Position numbers and translations under genes: made by a program. The notes below the pieces were generated by a model. The model worked only from the letters and a program-made list of their open reading frames with translations, did not search any database and was not told where the DNA came from. A stretch of 64,000 bases of DNA, from the NCBI GenBank assembly GCA_900465665.1, contig UBJO01000041.1:1-64000 (forward strand). The letters run 5' to 3'. This document shows, piece by piece, positions 1 through 8,245 of the stretch (position 1 is the first letter of the stretch; the number at the start of each line of letters is the position of its first letter). Source of the DNA: Hyphomicrobiales bacterium. Lineage in GTDB: Bacteria; Pseudomonadota; Alphaproteobacteria; Rhizobiales; Rhizobiaceae.

Positions 1-599
1 TTGGCACGCGGCCACCAGACCAGCGCGGCTATAACGATGATGTAGCTCGCAACGTCGGCACCATAGGTGAGACCCGCGCCGAACGCGGCGAGCAGAAGAC
101 CGCCGGCCGCCGGGCCGATCGAACGTGCAATGTTGATGCCGAGCGAATTCAGCGCCACCGCGCTCTTGACGTCCTCGCGCTTGACGAGCTCAGGCACGAT
201 CGCCTGCCAGGTCGGCCCCATGAGTGCGGCGCCGATACCGCCGAGGAAGGTGAGACCGATCAGAGCGCTAACCGAGAGCATTCCCGTCTGGGCAAGAGCC
301 ATGAGGCTGATACTGACGGAGGCGAGTAGCAGCTGCACTGCGATGAGGAACTTGCGGCGATCGAGAATGTCGGTCAACACGCCGGCCGGAATGGCGAGAA
401 GAAAGATCGGCAGCGTGCCCGCCGCCTGAACCATGGCGACCGCGGCCGGCGAGGCCGAGAGATCGGTCATCAGCCAGGAGCTTGCGACATCGCGCATAAA
501 GCTGCCGGTATTGCCGAGAACGGTGGCCGCCCACAGGACGGCGAAGACGGGTTGGGCGAGTGGAGCGAAGCTGCCCCCCGCGGATTTTGCGGTGCTCAT
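1..599 (-). CDS. MFS exporter, EntS-like (3' end outside window)
   Basis: The reverse strand reads from an ATG at 599 without a stop to the left edge, giving about 199 residues of a major facilitator superfamily permease. Several hydrophobic segments are visible, and the loop after the second one has motif A (GVLTDILDRRKF). This arrangement fits the enterobactin-exporter-like MFS_3 group, which pumps small molecules out across the inner membrane. The start is supported by AGGAGC six bases upstream. The C-terminal half is missing because of the window edge, so the substrate cannot be judged. The gene is separated by 366 bases from the AraC gene at 966 on the same strand. Confidence 0.85.
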   Translation of the reverse strand, partial: MSTAKSAGGSFAPLAQPVFAVLWAATVLGNTGSFMRDVASSWLMTDLSASPAAVAMVQAAGTLPIFLLAIPAGVLTDILDRRKFLIAVQLLLASVSISLMALAQTGMLSVSALIGLTFLGGIGAALMGPTWQAIVPELVKREDVKSAVALNSLGINIARSIGPAAGGLLLAAFGAGLTYGADVASYIIVIAALVWWPRA

Positions 600-965
600 T
601 TTTCAGCTCCTTTTGATATCCCTACGACAGTGTTGACAGCACTCGCGCTTCTACAACTTCCAGCCATGCGCCTCTCGAGTCGAAGAGGCCGTGCCCCTTC
701 TCCAGGATTTTGCCGATGGAGCAGCGCTGCAAAAATTTATGTTTGGTCGAGCAATATCTAATGGAAAAATCGGCGCTGGTGATTGAACTGTTCGCTTCAG
801 TTTGATTATTACCATCGCGGTGGCGACTGGCCCGCAGGCGTATACGGGGAAAATTTGCAAACCTAGCAACACCAACGCCTTGCTACTACTAGCGTGTCCG
901 CTGAAGCCATTACTATAATGGCTTCGTCTCACAGCTCGCGGAATGCCAATTGAAAGTGCTAGATT
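600..965. other. Intergenic region, 366 bases
   Basis: No convincing gene is seen on either strand. The stretch is less GC-rich than its neighbours between about 730 and 930 and must hold the promoter of the leftward MFS gene and the end of the AraC transcript. I see no clear terminator. Confidence 0.5.
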
Positions 966-1532
966 TCAAACTGGCACCGCCACCTCTTGACCGATGAAGC
1001 GACGCCAGGCGCTAGGCGTCGTCCCCGTTGCCCTGCGAAAGATACGGGAGAGATGAGCCTGGTCCGCGAGCCCGCAGTCGAGCGCGATCTCGCTTAGGGA
1101 ATCGCTGCTGTTTGCCATGCGGTGTTTGGCATGTTCTACCCGGCGGCTGATGATGTAGTTATGCGGCGACATATCGAAACTGACTTTGAACGCTGCAGAA
1201 AAATAACTTGTGCTGAGGCGCACCAGACCCGCGAGCTCATCGAGCGACATCGCGGTCGAAAGGTTTTCTTCGACGTACTTTTTGACGCGGTTTACCTGCC
1301 ATGGGGCGAGCCCGCCGGTCGTCGGTCGCCTGCGGCCATCCACATTCGTCAGGTGCGGACGGAGCAGGATCGACGCTTTCTTGATCATATCGATCGCAAC
1401 CACTTCGTCGCTCTCGACTAGAGTGATCGCGCCAAGCAACAGGCTAGAGACTTCGCTGGAATTTTTGGCGAAGAGAGCGTTAAAGGCTGCAAATTTGTCG
1501 TGACTTGAAACAGCGGCGGCACCGGGAAGCAT
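966..1532 (-). CDS. Short AraC-family transcriptional regulator
   Basis: This encodes 188 residues. The last ~100 form the two helix-turn-helix motifs of AraC regulators, ending in the typical LADQAHLSRIFRR and TPSAWRRF segments. The N-terminal part is only ~75 residues and has no recognisable sugar- or cupin-binding domain, so it is shorter than classical AraC (about 300). The segment GGLAPWQ..RV..YVEENL before the HTH is shared with the AraC gene at 34256, which indicates the same subfamily. The start has AGGAG at the right spacing. A perfect 9-base inverted repeat overlaps this ribosome-binding site, suggesting autoregulation. It is divergent from the histidine kinase at 1839. Confidence 0.9.
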   Translation of the reverse strand: MLPGAAAVSSHDKFAAFNALFAKNSSEVSSLLLGAITLVESDEVVAIDMIKKASILLRPHLTNVDGRRRPTTGGLAPWQVNRVKKYVEENLSTAMSLDELAGLVRLSTSYFSAAFKVSFDMSPHNYIISRRVEHAKHRMANSSDSLSEIALDCGLADQAHLSRIFRRATGTTPSAWRRFIGQEVAVPV

Positions 1533-1543
1533 GTCGATCTCCT

Positions 1544-1578
1544 AATGACCTTGAAAAGAATGTCTCTATAAGGTCATT
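1544..1578. promoter_or_regulatory. Inverted repeat AATGACCTT-N17-AAGGTCATT, candidate operator
   Basis: Perfect 9-base arms lie at 1544-1552 and 1570-1578. The left arm touches the ribosome-binding site of the AraC gene that starts at 1532. The 26-base centre-to-centre distance fits a dimer binding two major-groove faces. Autoregulation is an inference. Confidence 0.45.
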
Positions 1579-1838
1579 CTGGTCGGATCGGCCCACTCCG
1601 GGAATTGTACATCCATTGGCTTCGCCAACACACGAGTCGTAATGGATCACACCTTTGTATGATTGATCGCGGTGTTCACAAGCAAGAAAGATGATCGTGA
1701 ACGGTCCGATTCATTTTGGACAATCCAATACCAGATCATCAGGCCAGCCTTGCACTCCCGACCATAGAAGCTACCGTCGATTTGGAAACTGCGAGATAGA
1801 TCTCCGGCCTGTATTGCCGGGACGGGTCTCCAACGGTT

Positions 1839-3035
1839 TTGGGATGGGACATGGACAGTGAAACTCTTTCGCACGGGGCGTTTTCTCTTGCGCCACTCGC
1901 GATGATCAGACTTGATCTTAAGAGAACGCGGAATCTGGTCGCCGACAGGAAAATATCCTTGGAGGGCGATCAATGCTACGATAACGCCTCAGTGTGCGCC
2001 CTGACGAACAGCGTCGATATCCTAGACCTAAACGGCGCAGCCCACTCCATCGTTTCATTGGATGGAAAAGCACCGCCGGAGCGCGTGTCGCATATCATCC
2101 CTGAGCAGCTCCAGAAGCCGTTTGCCAAGGGCCTTGTCGCGCTGCTTCATGGAAAGAGCTTTTCCATGGAAGGCACCGTGAAGTCCGCCGATGGGATGGA
2201 CTTTCCTGCTCAGATAACGGGATGGATTGACGCCCGGCCCAGCGGCAGTGATGTGGTCATGATCGGGATCACGAAGCTCGATCAGCCTCGTGACAGTGAG
2301 AAGGCCGCCATTCTCGGCGACCTTGCCCATGCGGCAAGGATCGCGATGCTCGGGGAGATGACGGCATCCATTTCTCATGAAGTGAACCAGCCTCTGGGGT
2401 CGATTGTCACCAGCGCCGAAGCCGGGCTTCGATGGCTCAATCACGAGACGCCCAACCTTGCTGAAGTTCGCGCACTGCTGGAAAGGATCGTTGCTAGCGG
2501 CCGGCGCGCGGCAGACATAATATCTTCCCTGAAGGGCTTGGCGCGCAACACAAAACCCGAAAGAGACGCAGTGGATGTAGCCGGGCTCATCGACGAGGCG
2601 GTCATGATCCTCCGCTCCGATTTGAAGCGGCGCCAGATTGCGCTGCGTTTGGAGATCTGTCGCGATCTGCCCCCGGTCTGGATCGATCGGACGCAAATTC
2701 TGCAAGTGATCGTCAACCTGGTGACCAATGCGGCCCAGGCGATGGCGGATGGTCAGGCGTGGAATAGGACGCTTGCAATCCGGGCGCGGGAAAGTCAGCA
2801 AGGGGTCGTCCTGGAGGTCGAAGACAGCGGACCCGGGGTCGATCCAAAGGTGCGCGAGCGTCTGTTCGAAAGTTTCTACACCACGAAGACAACGGGAACC
2901 GGGATGGGATTGGCCATTTGCCGATCCATCGTCGAAGCCCATGGCAGCGAGATCGAACTTCAATCCTCGCAATACCTTGGCGCACGGTTCAGTTTTACGC
3001 TTGGTAACGAGCCCAACGCCCGCGATACGATTTGA
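1839..3035 (+). CDS. PAS-domain sensor histidine kinase, FixL/DctB-like
   Basis: This encodes 398 residues. A PAS-like sensor occupies about residues 50-150, followed by a HisKA domain with the H-box SISHEVNQPLG (His180). The HATPase domain has the N-box NLVTNAAQAM (about Asn297), the G1 box DSGPGV and the G2 box GTGMGL. The HEVNQPL form is typical of the FixL/DctB class of kinases. No membrane segment is seen, so it is probably a cytosolic sensor. The start is uncertain: ATG at 1839 and ATG at 1851 are both possible. The gene converges on the stand-alone receiver at 3068 and is the only kinase gene in this locus, so it may phosphorylate that receiver, the one at 9702 and the FixJ-like regulator at 9064. 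Confidence 0.88.
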   Translation: MGWDMDSETLSHGAFSLAPLAMIRLDLKRTRNLVADRKISLEGDQCYDNASVCALTNSVDILDLNGAAHSIVSLDGKAPPERVSHIIPEQLQKPFAKGLVALLHGKSFSMEGTVKSADGMDFPAQITGWIDARPSGSDVVMIGITKLDQPRDSEKAAILGDLAHAARIAMLGEMTASISHEVNQPLGSIVTSAEAGLRWLNHETPNLAEVRALLERIVASGRRAADIISSLKGLARNTKPERDAVDVAGLIDEAVMILRSDLKRRQIALRLEICRDLPPVWIDRTQILQVIVNLVTNAAQAMADGQAWNRTLAIRARESQQGVVLEVEDSGPGVDPKVRERLFESFYTTKTTGTGMGLAICRSIVEAHGSEIELQSSQYLGARFSFTLGNEPNARDTI

Positions 3036-3067
3036 GCGACGGCTCCAGCTGCCGATCGCCAGGTCCC

Positions 3068-3451
3068 TCAGGTATCGCGATGGCGAAGGCTACTCGCTTT
3101 TCTCAGGTAGGCACTGAGATCTTCGGCGGAAAAGGGCTTGGCGACCACAGAGATCGCGCCACTTGCATAGGCCTTCTCGGCCAGCGCGGGCTCCATTCTT
3201 CCGGTCATCAGGATGACCGGGAGGTCCCGCTCAAGATCACTGAGCGCGTTCGTCAGTTCAATTCCATCCATCGAAGGCATGTGAATGTCACTGATTATAC
3301 ACAAAAAGTCTTTAAGATTTGAGTGGTGAAGGAGCTGCTCAGCGGAATGAAAACATTCAGCGCTGTATCCGAGCGATCTGACCAGACTGCTGATCGCGAC
3401 CGGAATATCCGTGTCGTCGTCGACTATTGCAATAAGTGAACTCGATGGCAT
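3068..3451 (-). CDS. Stand-alone response regulator receiver
   Basis: This is a single receiver domain of 127 residues with the acidic pair in IVDDDTDIP (residues 11-13), phospho-acceptor Asp55 in SDIHMP, and the conserved Lys in AKPF. It has no output domain, so it acts by protein contact or as a phosphate shuttle. The ATG at 3451 is preferred over an upstream GTG at 3469 because GGAG lies ten bases before it and because the paralogous receiver at 9702 starts at the equivalent place. The two receivers share the IVDDD.DIPVA..SL.RSLGY core. It is convergent with the kinase at 1839. Confidence 0.88.
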   Translation of the reverse strand: MPSSSLIAIVDDDTDIPVAISSLVRSLGYSAECFHSAEQLLHHSNLKDFLCIISDIHMPSMDGIELTNALSDLERDLPVILMTGRMEPALAEKAYASGAISVVAKPFSAEDLSAYLRKASSLRHRDT

Positions 3452-3620
3452 CAGCGTCTCCAATCGCACCGATCACTGATGCCTTGAAAATCAAACTAGA
3501 TCTTTAGGCGGGAACGTCAATCATCCCTACGTATACTCCTTTTAACCACGAGATTTAAGGGAGGCTGATTGCGAGATTTTTGAGGAGCGGTCGGGCAGGC
3601 CGTGAAATGCCCGACAAGCA

Positions 3621-4829
3621 TCACAAAGCTTTGCGAGACTGTTTTAGGAAAGTCTTCTGCCGGACGAGATCCAAAAGGAGTGTCACCAGCGCAAGAACGG
3701 CGATTGTAGCAACGCCGATATCGACCGCCGTCGTCAGGCCATAGAATGTGGCGATCCTTCCGAGCGACAGTGCGACCACGGCCTGCGCGAGGTAAGCCAC
3801 GAGGAACAAGGCCGATAGCGTTGCAGCCCTATGCGTCACAGGCAAATGCGCATTGATCAGCGAGAGTCCGCCGAGCAGTAGCCAACTGTATGCAGCGCCG
3901 GCGCCAAGCTGGGCGAGCATGTAGATGGTTAACGAGTGTTCGATCGCCGCAAGGGCAAGCAGGGCGGAGGAGACGATGGCAGTCACTCCACCTGCCAGGA
4001 TGATCCTTCCAGCTGCAAGCTTACGGGCGGGAACGGTCGCAAGTGCGGATGCCGTAGCAAATAAGGCAATTGTTCCTCCGTTGACCAAGGCGTTTGAGGA
4101 CGCAACGACATCATGCGCGATCTGCGCGCCAAGGGAGAGGGTCATTGCCCCCAGCACATACGATCCAGTCACCGCCGCGGTTGACGCGACGAAGACCGCA
4201 AACACACCATTCGGAATGGACGGCACCTTCGGCCTCCAACGGCCGGTCGCCCGTGAAGCGGTGTGATTCGGCATGAACCACGTGACGGCAATCAGGCCGA
4301 CAAGAACAGCGGTCAGGACGGCGAAGTTCATCCTGAGTGGAAACGGCGCATACTGGATAAGCGCGCCGCCGACGAGGGAAGCCGCCATCATTCCAAGCGC
4401 CTGCGCCGCCGCTGTCGCGCCGCCTGCCTGACCAATCCGATGCGGCGGGCTGAATTCCACAACAGCCGCCGCGGAGGGCCCTGCTGAAAGGCCGACTCCC
4501 ACGCCCATGAGGGCCCGACCCAGAAATATCCAGTCTACATCAGGCGCAATCGCGAATATCAGCGATCCGGATGCGGAGAAGGCAAGTCCTGCCAGCATGG
4601 TCTCTCGCCTTCCGATGTAATCGGAAAGATTTCCGAACAGCACCAGCACGAGGACGACAAAAACGGGGTAGATCGCGAATATGGCAGTCGTCGTAAACGT
4701 CGTGAGATGCCATTGCCGGGCATACAAGGGATAGGTCAACGCGGGCGCTGCACTCGTCCAAATGGTATGAGCGACAATGGCGGTCGCCGTTAGAAAGCTC
4801 GCCTGGCGACTGAGTACCCTGCGTGTCAT
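3621..4829 (-). CDS. MFS transporter
   Basis: This encodes 402 residues with about 12 hydrophobic segments and motif A (GNLSDYIGRRETML) after the second segment, as in drug or metabolite exporters of the major facilitator superfamily. The ATG at 4829 overlaps the TGA of the preceding hydrolase gene by four bases (ATGA), which fixes the start and indicates translational coupling. It is the last gene of the leftward operon running from 7903: isochorismatase, XapX, exported MBL hydrolase, cytosolic MBL hydrolase, transporter. Its substrate may be the substrate or product of those hydrolases; that is inference. Confidence 0.88.
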   Translation of the reverse strand: MTRRVLSRQASFLTATAIVAHTIWTSAAPALTYPLYARQWHLTTFTTTAIFAIYPVFVVLVLVLFGNLSDYIGRRETMLAGLAFSASGSLIFAIAPDVDWIFLGRALMGVGVGLSAGPSAAAVVEFSPPHRIGQAGGATAAAQALGMMAASLVGGALIQYAPFPLRMNFAVLTAVLVGLIAVTWFMPNHTASRATGRWRPKVPSIPNGVFAVFVASTAAVTGSYVLGAMTLSLGAQIAHDVVASSNALVNGGTIALFATASALATVPARKLAAGRIILAGGVTAIVSSALLALAAIEHSLTIYMLAQLGAGAAYSWLLLGGLSLINAHLPVTHRAATLSALFLVAYLAQAVVALSLGRIATFYGLTTAVDIGVATIAVLALVTLLLDLVRQKTFLKQSRKAL

Positions 4830-5683
4830 GACCTTTCTCCGGCAGCGTTCGCGAACTCGTAGGCATCGCCGGCCTTCACGATCCTTCCCACGCCCGGATA
4901 GGTCCAGTGAAAGCCCAGCAGCGTCGCGTTCTGCGCGCATGCCTGCTCCAGAAGAGCCCGGCGGGTAATTCTTGCCTTTGTAGGATCCATGTCGAAGCCG
5001 AAGCTCCAGTCGGGATGTTCGAAGGAGACGATCTCGCTCGAGACGGCATCGACGGTGATGATCAGAGGAACATCACTGTCGAGCACCACCGACAGATGGC
5101 CTGGGGTGTGTCCAGGCGTCGAAAGGACATGCATCCCCGGAACGATTTCGTCGCCACCTTCCAGGAGGTTCACCCTGTCCTGCAGGGCGGTTAGATCCCG
5201 GCGGGCTCCCTCAACGAAAGGCTGCATTTCCGCTGGCAAGGCGGAAGCTACCTCGCCCATCCAGAAATCCCACTCAGCCCTGCCGACGTAGTATTTTGCC
5301 TTAGGGAAGCGCAGGCTGCCATCATCTCTCAGCAAGCCCCAAATATGATCGGGATGCGCATGCGATATGAGCACGATCGTCACGTCGTCGGCCCGGACGC
5401 CGACGCGCTCTAGATTTTCCTCAAGCATGCCCTCTGTCGGCTGGAAGCGCTTTCCTGCGCCGACATCCACCAGGATGACCTGTTCGTCGTGGACGATCAG
5501 CGGAATGTTCGATTGGGCGTGGGCGGTGTTGTCCTTGCCATCGAGGCGGGAGACGATGGCGGCTCTCTCGTCATCATCTGCTTCGGGCGCAAACAGTTCG
5601 CCGTTCAGGACAATGGGACCATCCGAAAGCACGGTGATGTCAAACTTGCCGTGGCGGAAACTATGAAACTCGGACCGGGTCAT
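4826..5683 (-). CDS. Cytosolic metallo-beta-lactamase-fold hydrolase
   Basis: This encodes 285 residues with the zinc motif SHAHPDH (His108, His110, Asp112, His113), a later His in STPGHTPGH and an Asp in TVDAVSS, which is the full ligand set of the MBL superfamily. It resembles the lactonase/methyl-parathion-hydrolase branch, in which N-termini carry FDITVLSDG. No signal peptide is seen. The ATG at 5683 is chosen because CGGAG precedes it and the homology begins there; the reading frame is open further upstream to 5860. It is paralogous to the exported enzyme upstream (shared ITVLSDG and TPGHTPGH) and overlaps the MFS gene downstream. Confidence 0.88.
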   Translation of the reverse strand: MTRSEFHSFRHGKFDITVLSDGPIVLNGELFAPEADDDERAAIVSRLDGKDNTAHAQSNIPLIVHDEQVILVDVGAGKRFQPTEGMLEENLERVGVRADDVTIVLISHAHPDHIWGLLRDDGSLRFPKAKYYVGRAEWDFWMGEVASALPAEMQPFVEGARRDLTALQDRVNLLEGGDEIVPGMHVLSTPGHTPGHLSVVLDSDVPLIITVDAVSSEIVSFEHPDWSFGFDMDPTKARITRRALLEQACAQNATLLGFHWTYPGVGRIVKAGDAYEFANAAGERS

Positions 5684-5817
5684 CTGCGAACTCCGTTGTT
5701 GATGGCACTCCATATCGGTCCATCGAATTTGTTTTGAAACTGACATTATTGAGGACTTTCCGTTCATTTTTGAACGGGACATCTCCTGACGCTCATCGCG
5801 GAGGGGAAGATGTCCTG

Positions 5818-6858
5818 TCATGGCTTTGCCGATGGTCCTTCGTAATTTGCCGGGATCCAATAGAAGTGACCCTGGGATGCGCTGACGTGGCCAAGACCGG
5901 GGAAAGAAATATGGGCCGCGCCGATCCAGTAGCCGTTGCGGGCAGCGTCGGAGAAAATCATCTCGCGTTCATTCTCGGCCATCTGTGCATCGCTGTCGTA
6001 AGCCAGCGTCACGGAAGGGTTCGGAAACTGCACGGCTGCAACATGAACGACATCGCCCCACATCAACATTTTCTGCCCTTCGCTTTCGACCATGAAGAAG
6101 CTGTGGCCGGGGGTATGACCGGGGCTGGCAATCGGCGTGATACCGGGTGAAAGTTCCTTGCCATACTCGAAAGGCTTGAATTTTCCCGCGGCGATATAGG
6201 GCTTGAGGGAAGCCTTGTCGCCCTCGAACATGGAATTCAGCAGCTTGGGCGCTGCCTGCTCGTTCTTGTCGTCGAGCCAATAATCGGCATCGACCTGGCT
6301 CACCCTGACGATGGCGTTGCTGAACGTCATTTTCCCGTTTGGCGCAATGCCGCCGACATGATCCGCGTGCAGATGGGTCAGATATACCTCATCGACCTGG
6401 TCCGGTGAGTAACCAGCGCTTTTGAGATTATCGATGAGGTGACCACAGCAATCGCCATAAAGTGAACCGGCACCGCTGTCGATCAGGATCAGCTTGGTTC
6501 CGGTATTGATCAGGAACGCGTTGATCGACCCCTGGACCGGCACGGCAAGTCGGCTTTCCGCAAGCAGTGCGTCGGCCTCGCCGGGCGCGACCTGATCAAG
6601 CGGTATTGCGCCCTTGTCTGCGACGACCTGGGTCAGCACCTTGTGAACCGGAAAGGGGTGCGTGCCGTCCGATAGGACGGTTATCTCGAACTTACCAAGC
6701 ATCATCCGATAAAAGCCGGGAGCCTGCGTGCCGACGATCGGCGCCGCAGCCAGAGATGGCTTCGCCATCGTCATGGTCAGGGTTGCGGTTATGGCCGCTG
6801 AAGCCACCGCGATCGCCACTAGGCGCACTGGCGCGTGAAAGGTCAGTCTCTTAAACAT
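5818..6858 (-). CDS. Exported metallo-beta-lactamase-fold hydrolase
   Basis: This encodes 346 residues. An N-terminal hydrophobic stretch ending near SLAAAP (residue ~38) looks like a Sec signal peptide, so the mature enzyme should be periplasmic or secreted. The zinc motif is THLHADH (His162, His164, Asp166, His167), with TPGHTPGH and a GDVVH Asp downstream. Length and motif spacing fit methyl-parathion-hydrolase-like MBL enzymes that act on esters or lactones. The start ATG has AGGAG upstream. It shares the FEITVLSDG N-terminal module with the cytosolic paralogue at 4826, so the operon carries one enzyme on each side of the inner membrane. Confidence 0.9.
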   Translation of the reverse strand: MFKRLTFHAPVRLVAIAVASAAITATLTMTMAKPSLAAAPIVGTQAPGFYRMMLGKFEITVLSDGTHPFPVHKVLTQVVADKGAIPLDQVAPGEADALLAESRLAVPVQGSINAFLINTGTKLILIDSGAGSLYGDCCGHLIDNLKSAGYSPDQVDEVYLTHLHADHVGGIAPNGKMTFSNAIVRVSQVDADYWLDDKNEQAAPKLLNSMFEGDKASLKPYIAAGKFKPFEYGKELSPGITPIASPGHTPGHSFFMVESEGQKMLMWGDVVHVAAVQFPNPSVTLAYDSDAQMAENEREMIFSDAARNGYWIGAAHISFPGLGHVSASQGHFYWIPANYEGPSAKP

Positions 6859-6901
6859 GTGTTTTCTCCTAATTCATGCGCGGCAGCATTGTCCGGGGCG
6901 T

Positions 6902-7180
6902 TCAGGTATCGATCGTGTCCGTCTTTGACGGAAGGTCAGCGCGAGTGGTGCCGGCGGGAAGATGCCCGAACATGTGCGGCTTGATCTTATAGAGCCAGGA
7001 GACCGCGGCGGGTTCCTTGCTCCAAACAGTAAGAGCAAACGGGATGATCTGTTCGCCGACCAGGATCCCAAGGAGGCCCACCAGCGCGATGACCGGCGGG
7101 GCGGGTGAGCGGACGTTCAGAAGGCTGTAGATGATGCCGACCAGCAGGCCAGCCCCAAGAGACAGGATATAGATTTTCAT
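6902..7180 (-). CDS. XapX-domain small membrane protein
   Basis: This encodes 92 residues. Two hydrophobic helices span about residues 4-45, with the pattern LSLGAGLLVG..YSLLNVRSPAPP characteristic of the XapX domain, which is known from small proteins of undefined function. The C-terminal 40 residues are polar and end in Asp/Thr-rich sequence. The ATG at 7180 is chosen because GGAG stands nine bases before it; an upstream ATG at 7195 has no ribosome-binding site. It sits 66 bases after the isochorismatase gene and 43 bases before the exported MBL gene, so it belongs to the same operon. Confidence 0.82.
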   Translation of the reverse strand: MKIYILSLGAGLLVGIIYSLLNVRSPAPPVIALVGLLGILVGEQIIPFALTVWSKEPAAVSWLYKIKPHMFGHLPAGTTRADLPSKTDTIDT

Positions 7181-7246
7181 GGACAGGATCTCCATCAGCG
7201 TCAGGTGACCGCTCCATAGTGAATGGAGCGGTATTCCCGATTGTTG

Positions 7247-7903
7247 TCAGTGGCTTTCGGATGCGTTGAACATCGTCTTCGCGTAGATGATACCGAGCCC
7301 GTACGACCCACCAAACTTCTTCGCCACACCCGTCGTCATGTCGTAGGTTTCCGTGCGCGCCCAATCGCGCTGCAGTTCGAGCATATACTGGAGCGACGTC
7401 ATCGGCTGTACGCCGATCTGGATCATGCGGTCCATGGCGCGGTTATGGGCCTCTTCGGTAACATCGCCGCAGGCGTCCGCGAGCACAAAGACTTCGAAGC
7501 CCTGTTCGATCGCCGACAGCGCGGGACCTACAATACATACGCCGGTCCACAGGCCGGTCAGAACGATCCGCTTCTTACCGATCCGGTTGATTTCCTCGAT
7601 GACGGCCGCATCTTCCCAGGTGTTCATCGAGGTGCGATCGAACAGCTTCTGTCCGGGAAAGGCGTCGGTGATTTCGTTGAACATTGGGCCGGAGAAGCTT
7701 TTTTCGGCAACGGTCGTCAGAATGGTGGAAACACCAAATCCCTTGGCGGCGTTGGCGACGAGGGCAGCATTGTTGCGAAGATTGACGGCATCGATGCTCT
7801 TGGTCGCAAACGACATCTGCGACTGAAAATCGATCATGAGAAGCGTATGGTCCTTCGGTGTCAGAAGCTTAGAACCCGGTGTCGGAGTGGCATGAACGGT
7901 CAT
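7247..7903 (-). CDS. Isochorismatase-family (YcaC-like) cysteine hydrolase
   Basis: This encodes 218 residues with the catalytic triad pattern of the cysteine hydrolase superfamily: Asp25 in LLMIDFQ, a Lys around 68 in AEKSFSG and nucleophile Cys123 in WTGVC. The C-terminal LELQRDWAR motif is typical of YcaC-type enzymes, whose physiological substrates are unclear. Start ATG 7903 has AGGGGA upstream. It is the first gene of the five-gene leftward operon and has a paralogue at 10619 sharing the LELQRDWAR..TYD segment. The promoter must lie in the 342-base divergent spacer shared with the hydrolase at 8246. Confidence 0.9.
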   Translation of the reverse strand: MTVHATPTPGSKLLTPKDHTLLMIDFQSQMSFATKSIDAVNLRNNAALVANAAKGFGVSTILTTVAEKSFSGPMFNEITDAFPGQKLFDRTSMNTWEDAAVIEEINRIGKKRIVLTGLWTGVCIVGPALSAIEQGFEVFVLADACGDVTEEAHNRAMDRMIQIGVQPMTSLQYMLELQRDWARTETYDMTTGVAKKFGGSYGLGIIYAKTMFNASESH

Positions 7904-8245
7904 AACGTGTCCCCTAGTGATGCTCGATTGCATGGGGGACACCATGCTGCAGAACGGCCGGGCATTCTTGTCGCATACAAGGGCGGTTTGGATGATCTTG
8001 CGGAGAGCGTGCAAGGGATCCATCAATTGGCTTGGCCCAGCGTCATTGGAAGGCGATATACGGTTATGCAAAAGCCTCAATGAGCGGCACCCGAAGCGGA
8101 GTGCGCAGCGTACGCCGTTATATTTTAGTACGTTTGTGCTCAAATTTGACGATTGCTCCCATTAAAAGGCAAGGCCTCTGGCGGTACGCGCGAACAGCTG
8201 GTAAAGCTCGATTAATCCTCTGAAATCAAACATCGGGGCCGTCAA
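7904..8245. promoter_or_regulatory. Divergent promoter region of the hydrolase operons
   Basis: This 342-base spacer separates the leftward isochorismatase operon from the rightward alpha/beta hydrolase-FixJ pair. It contains ATTGGCTTGGCC at 8026-8037, matching 11 of 12 bases with ATTGGCTTCGCC at 1615-1626 in the AraC/kinase divergent spacer. No convincing gene is seen. The -10/-35 positions cannot be assigned with confidence. Confidence 0.4.

Noticed and set aside
2055..2972. 305-codon open frame opposite the histidine kinase
   Set aside because: Antisense to a kinase with all conserved boxes; no recognisable product and atypical composition.
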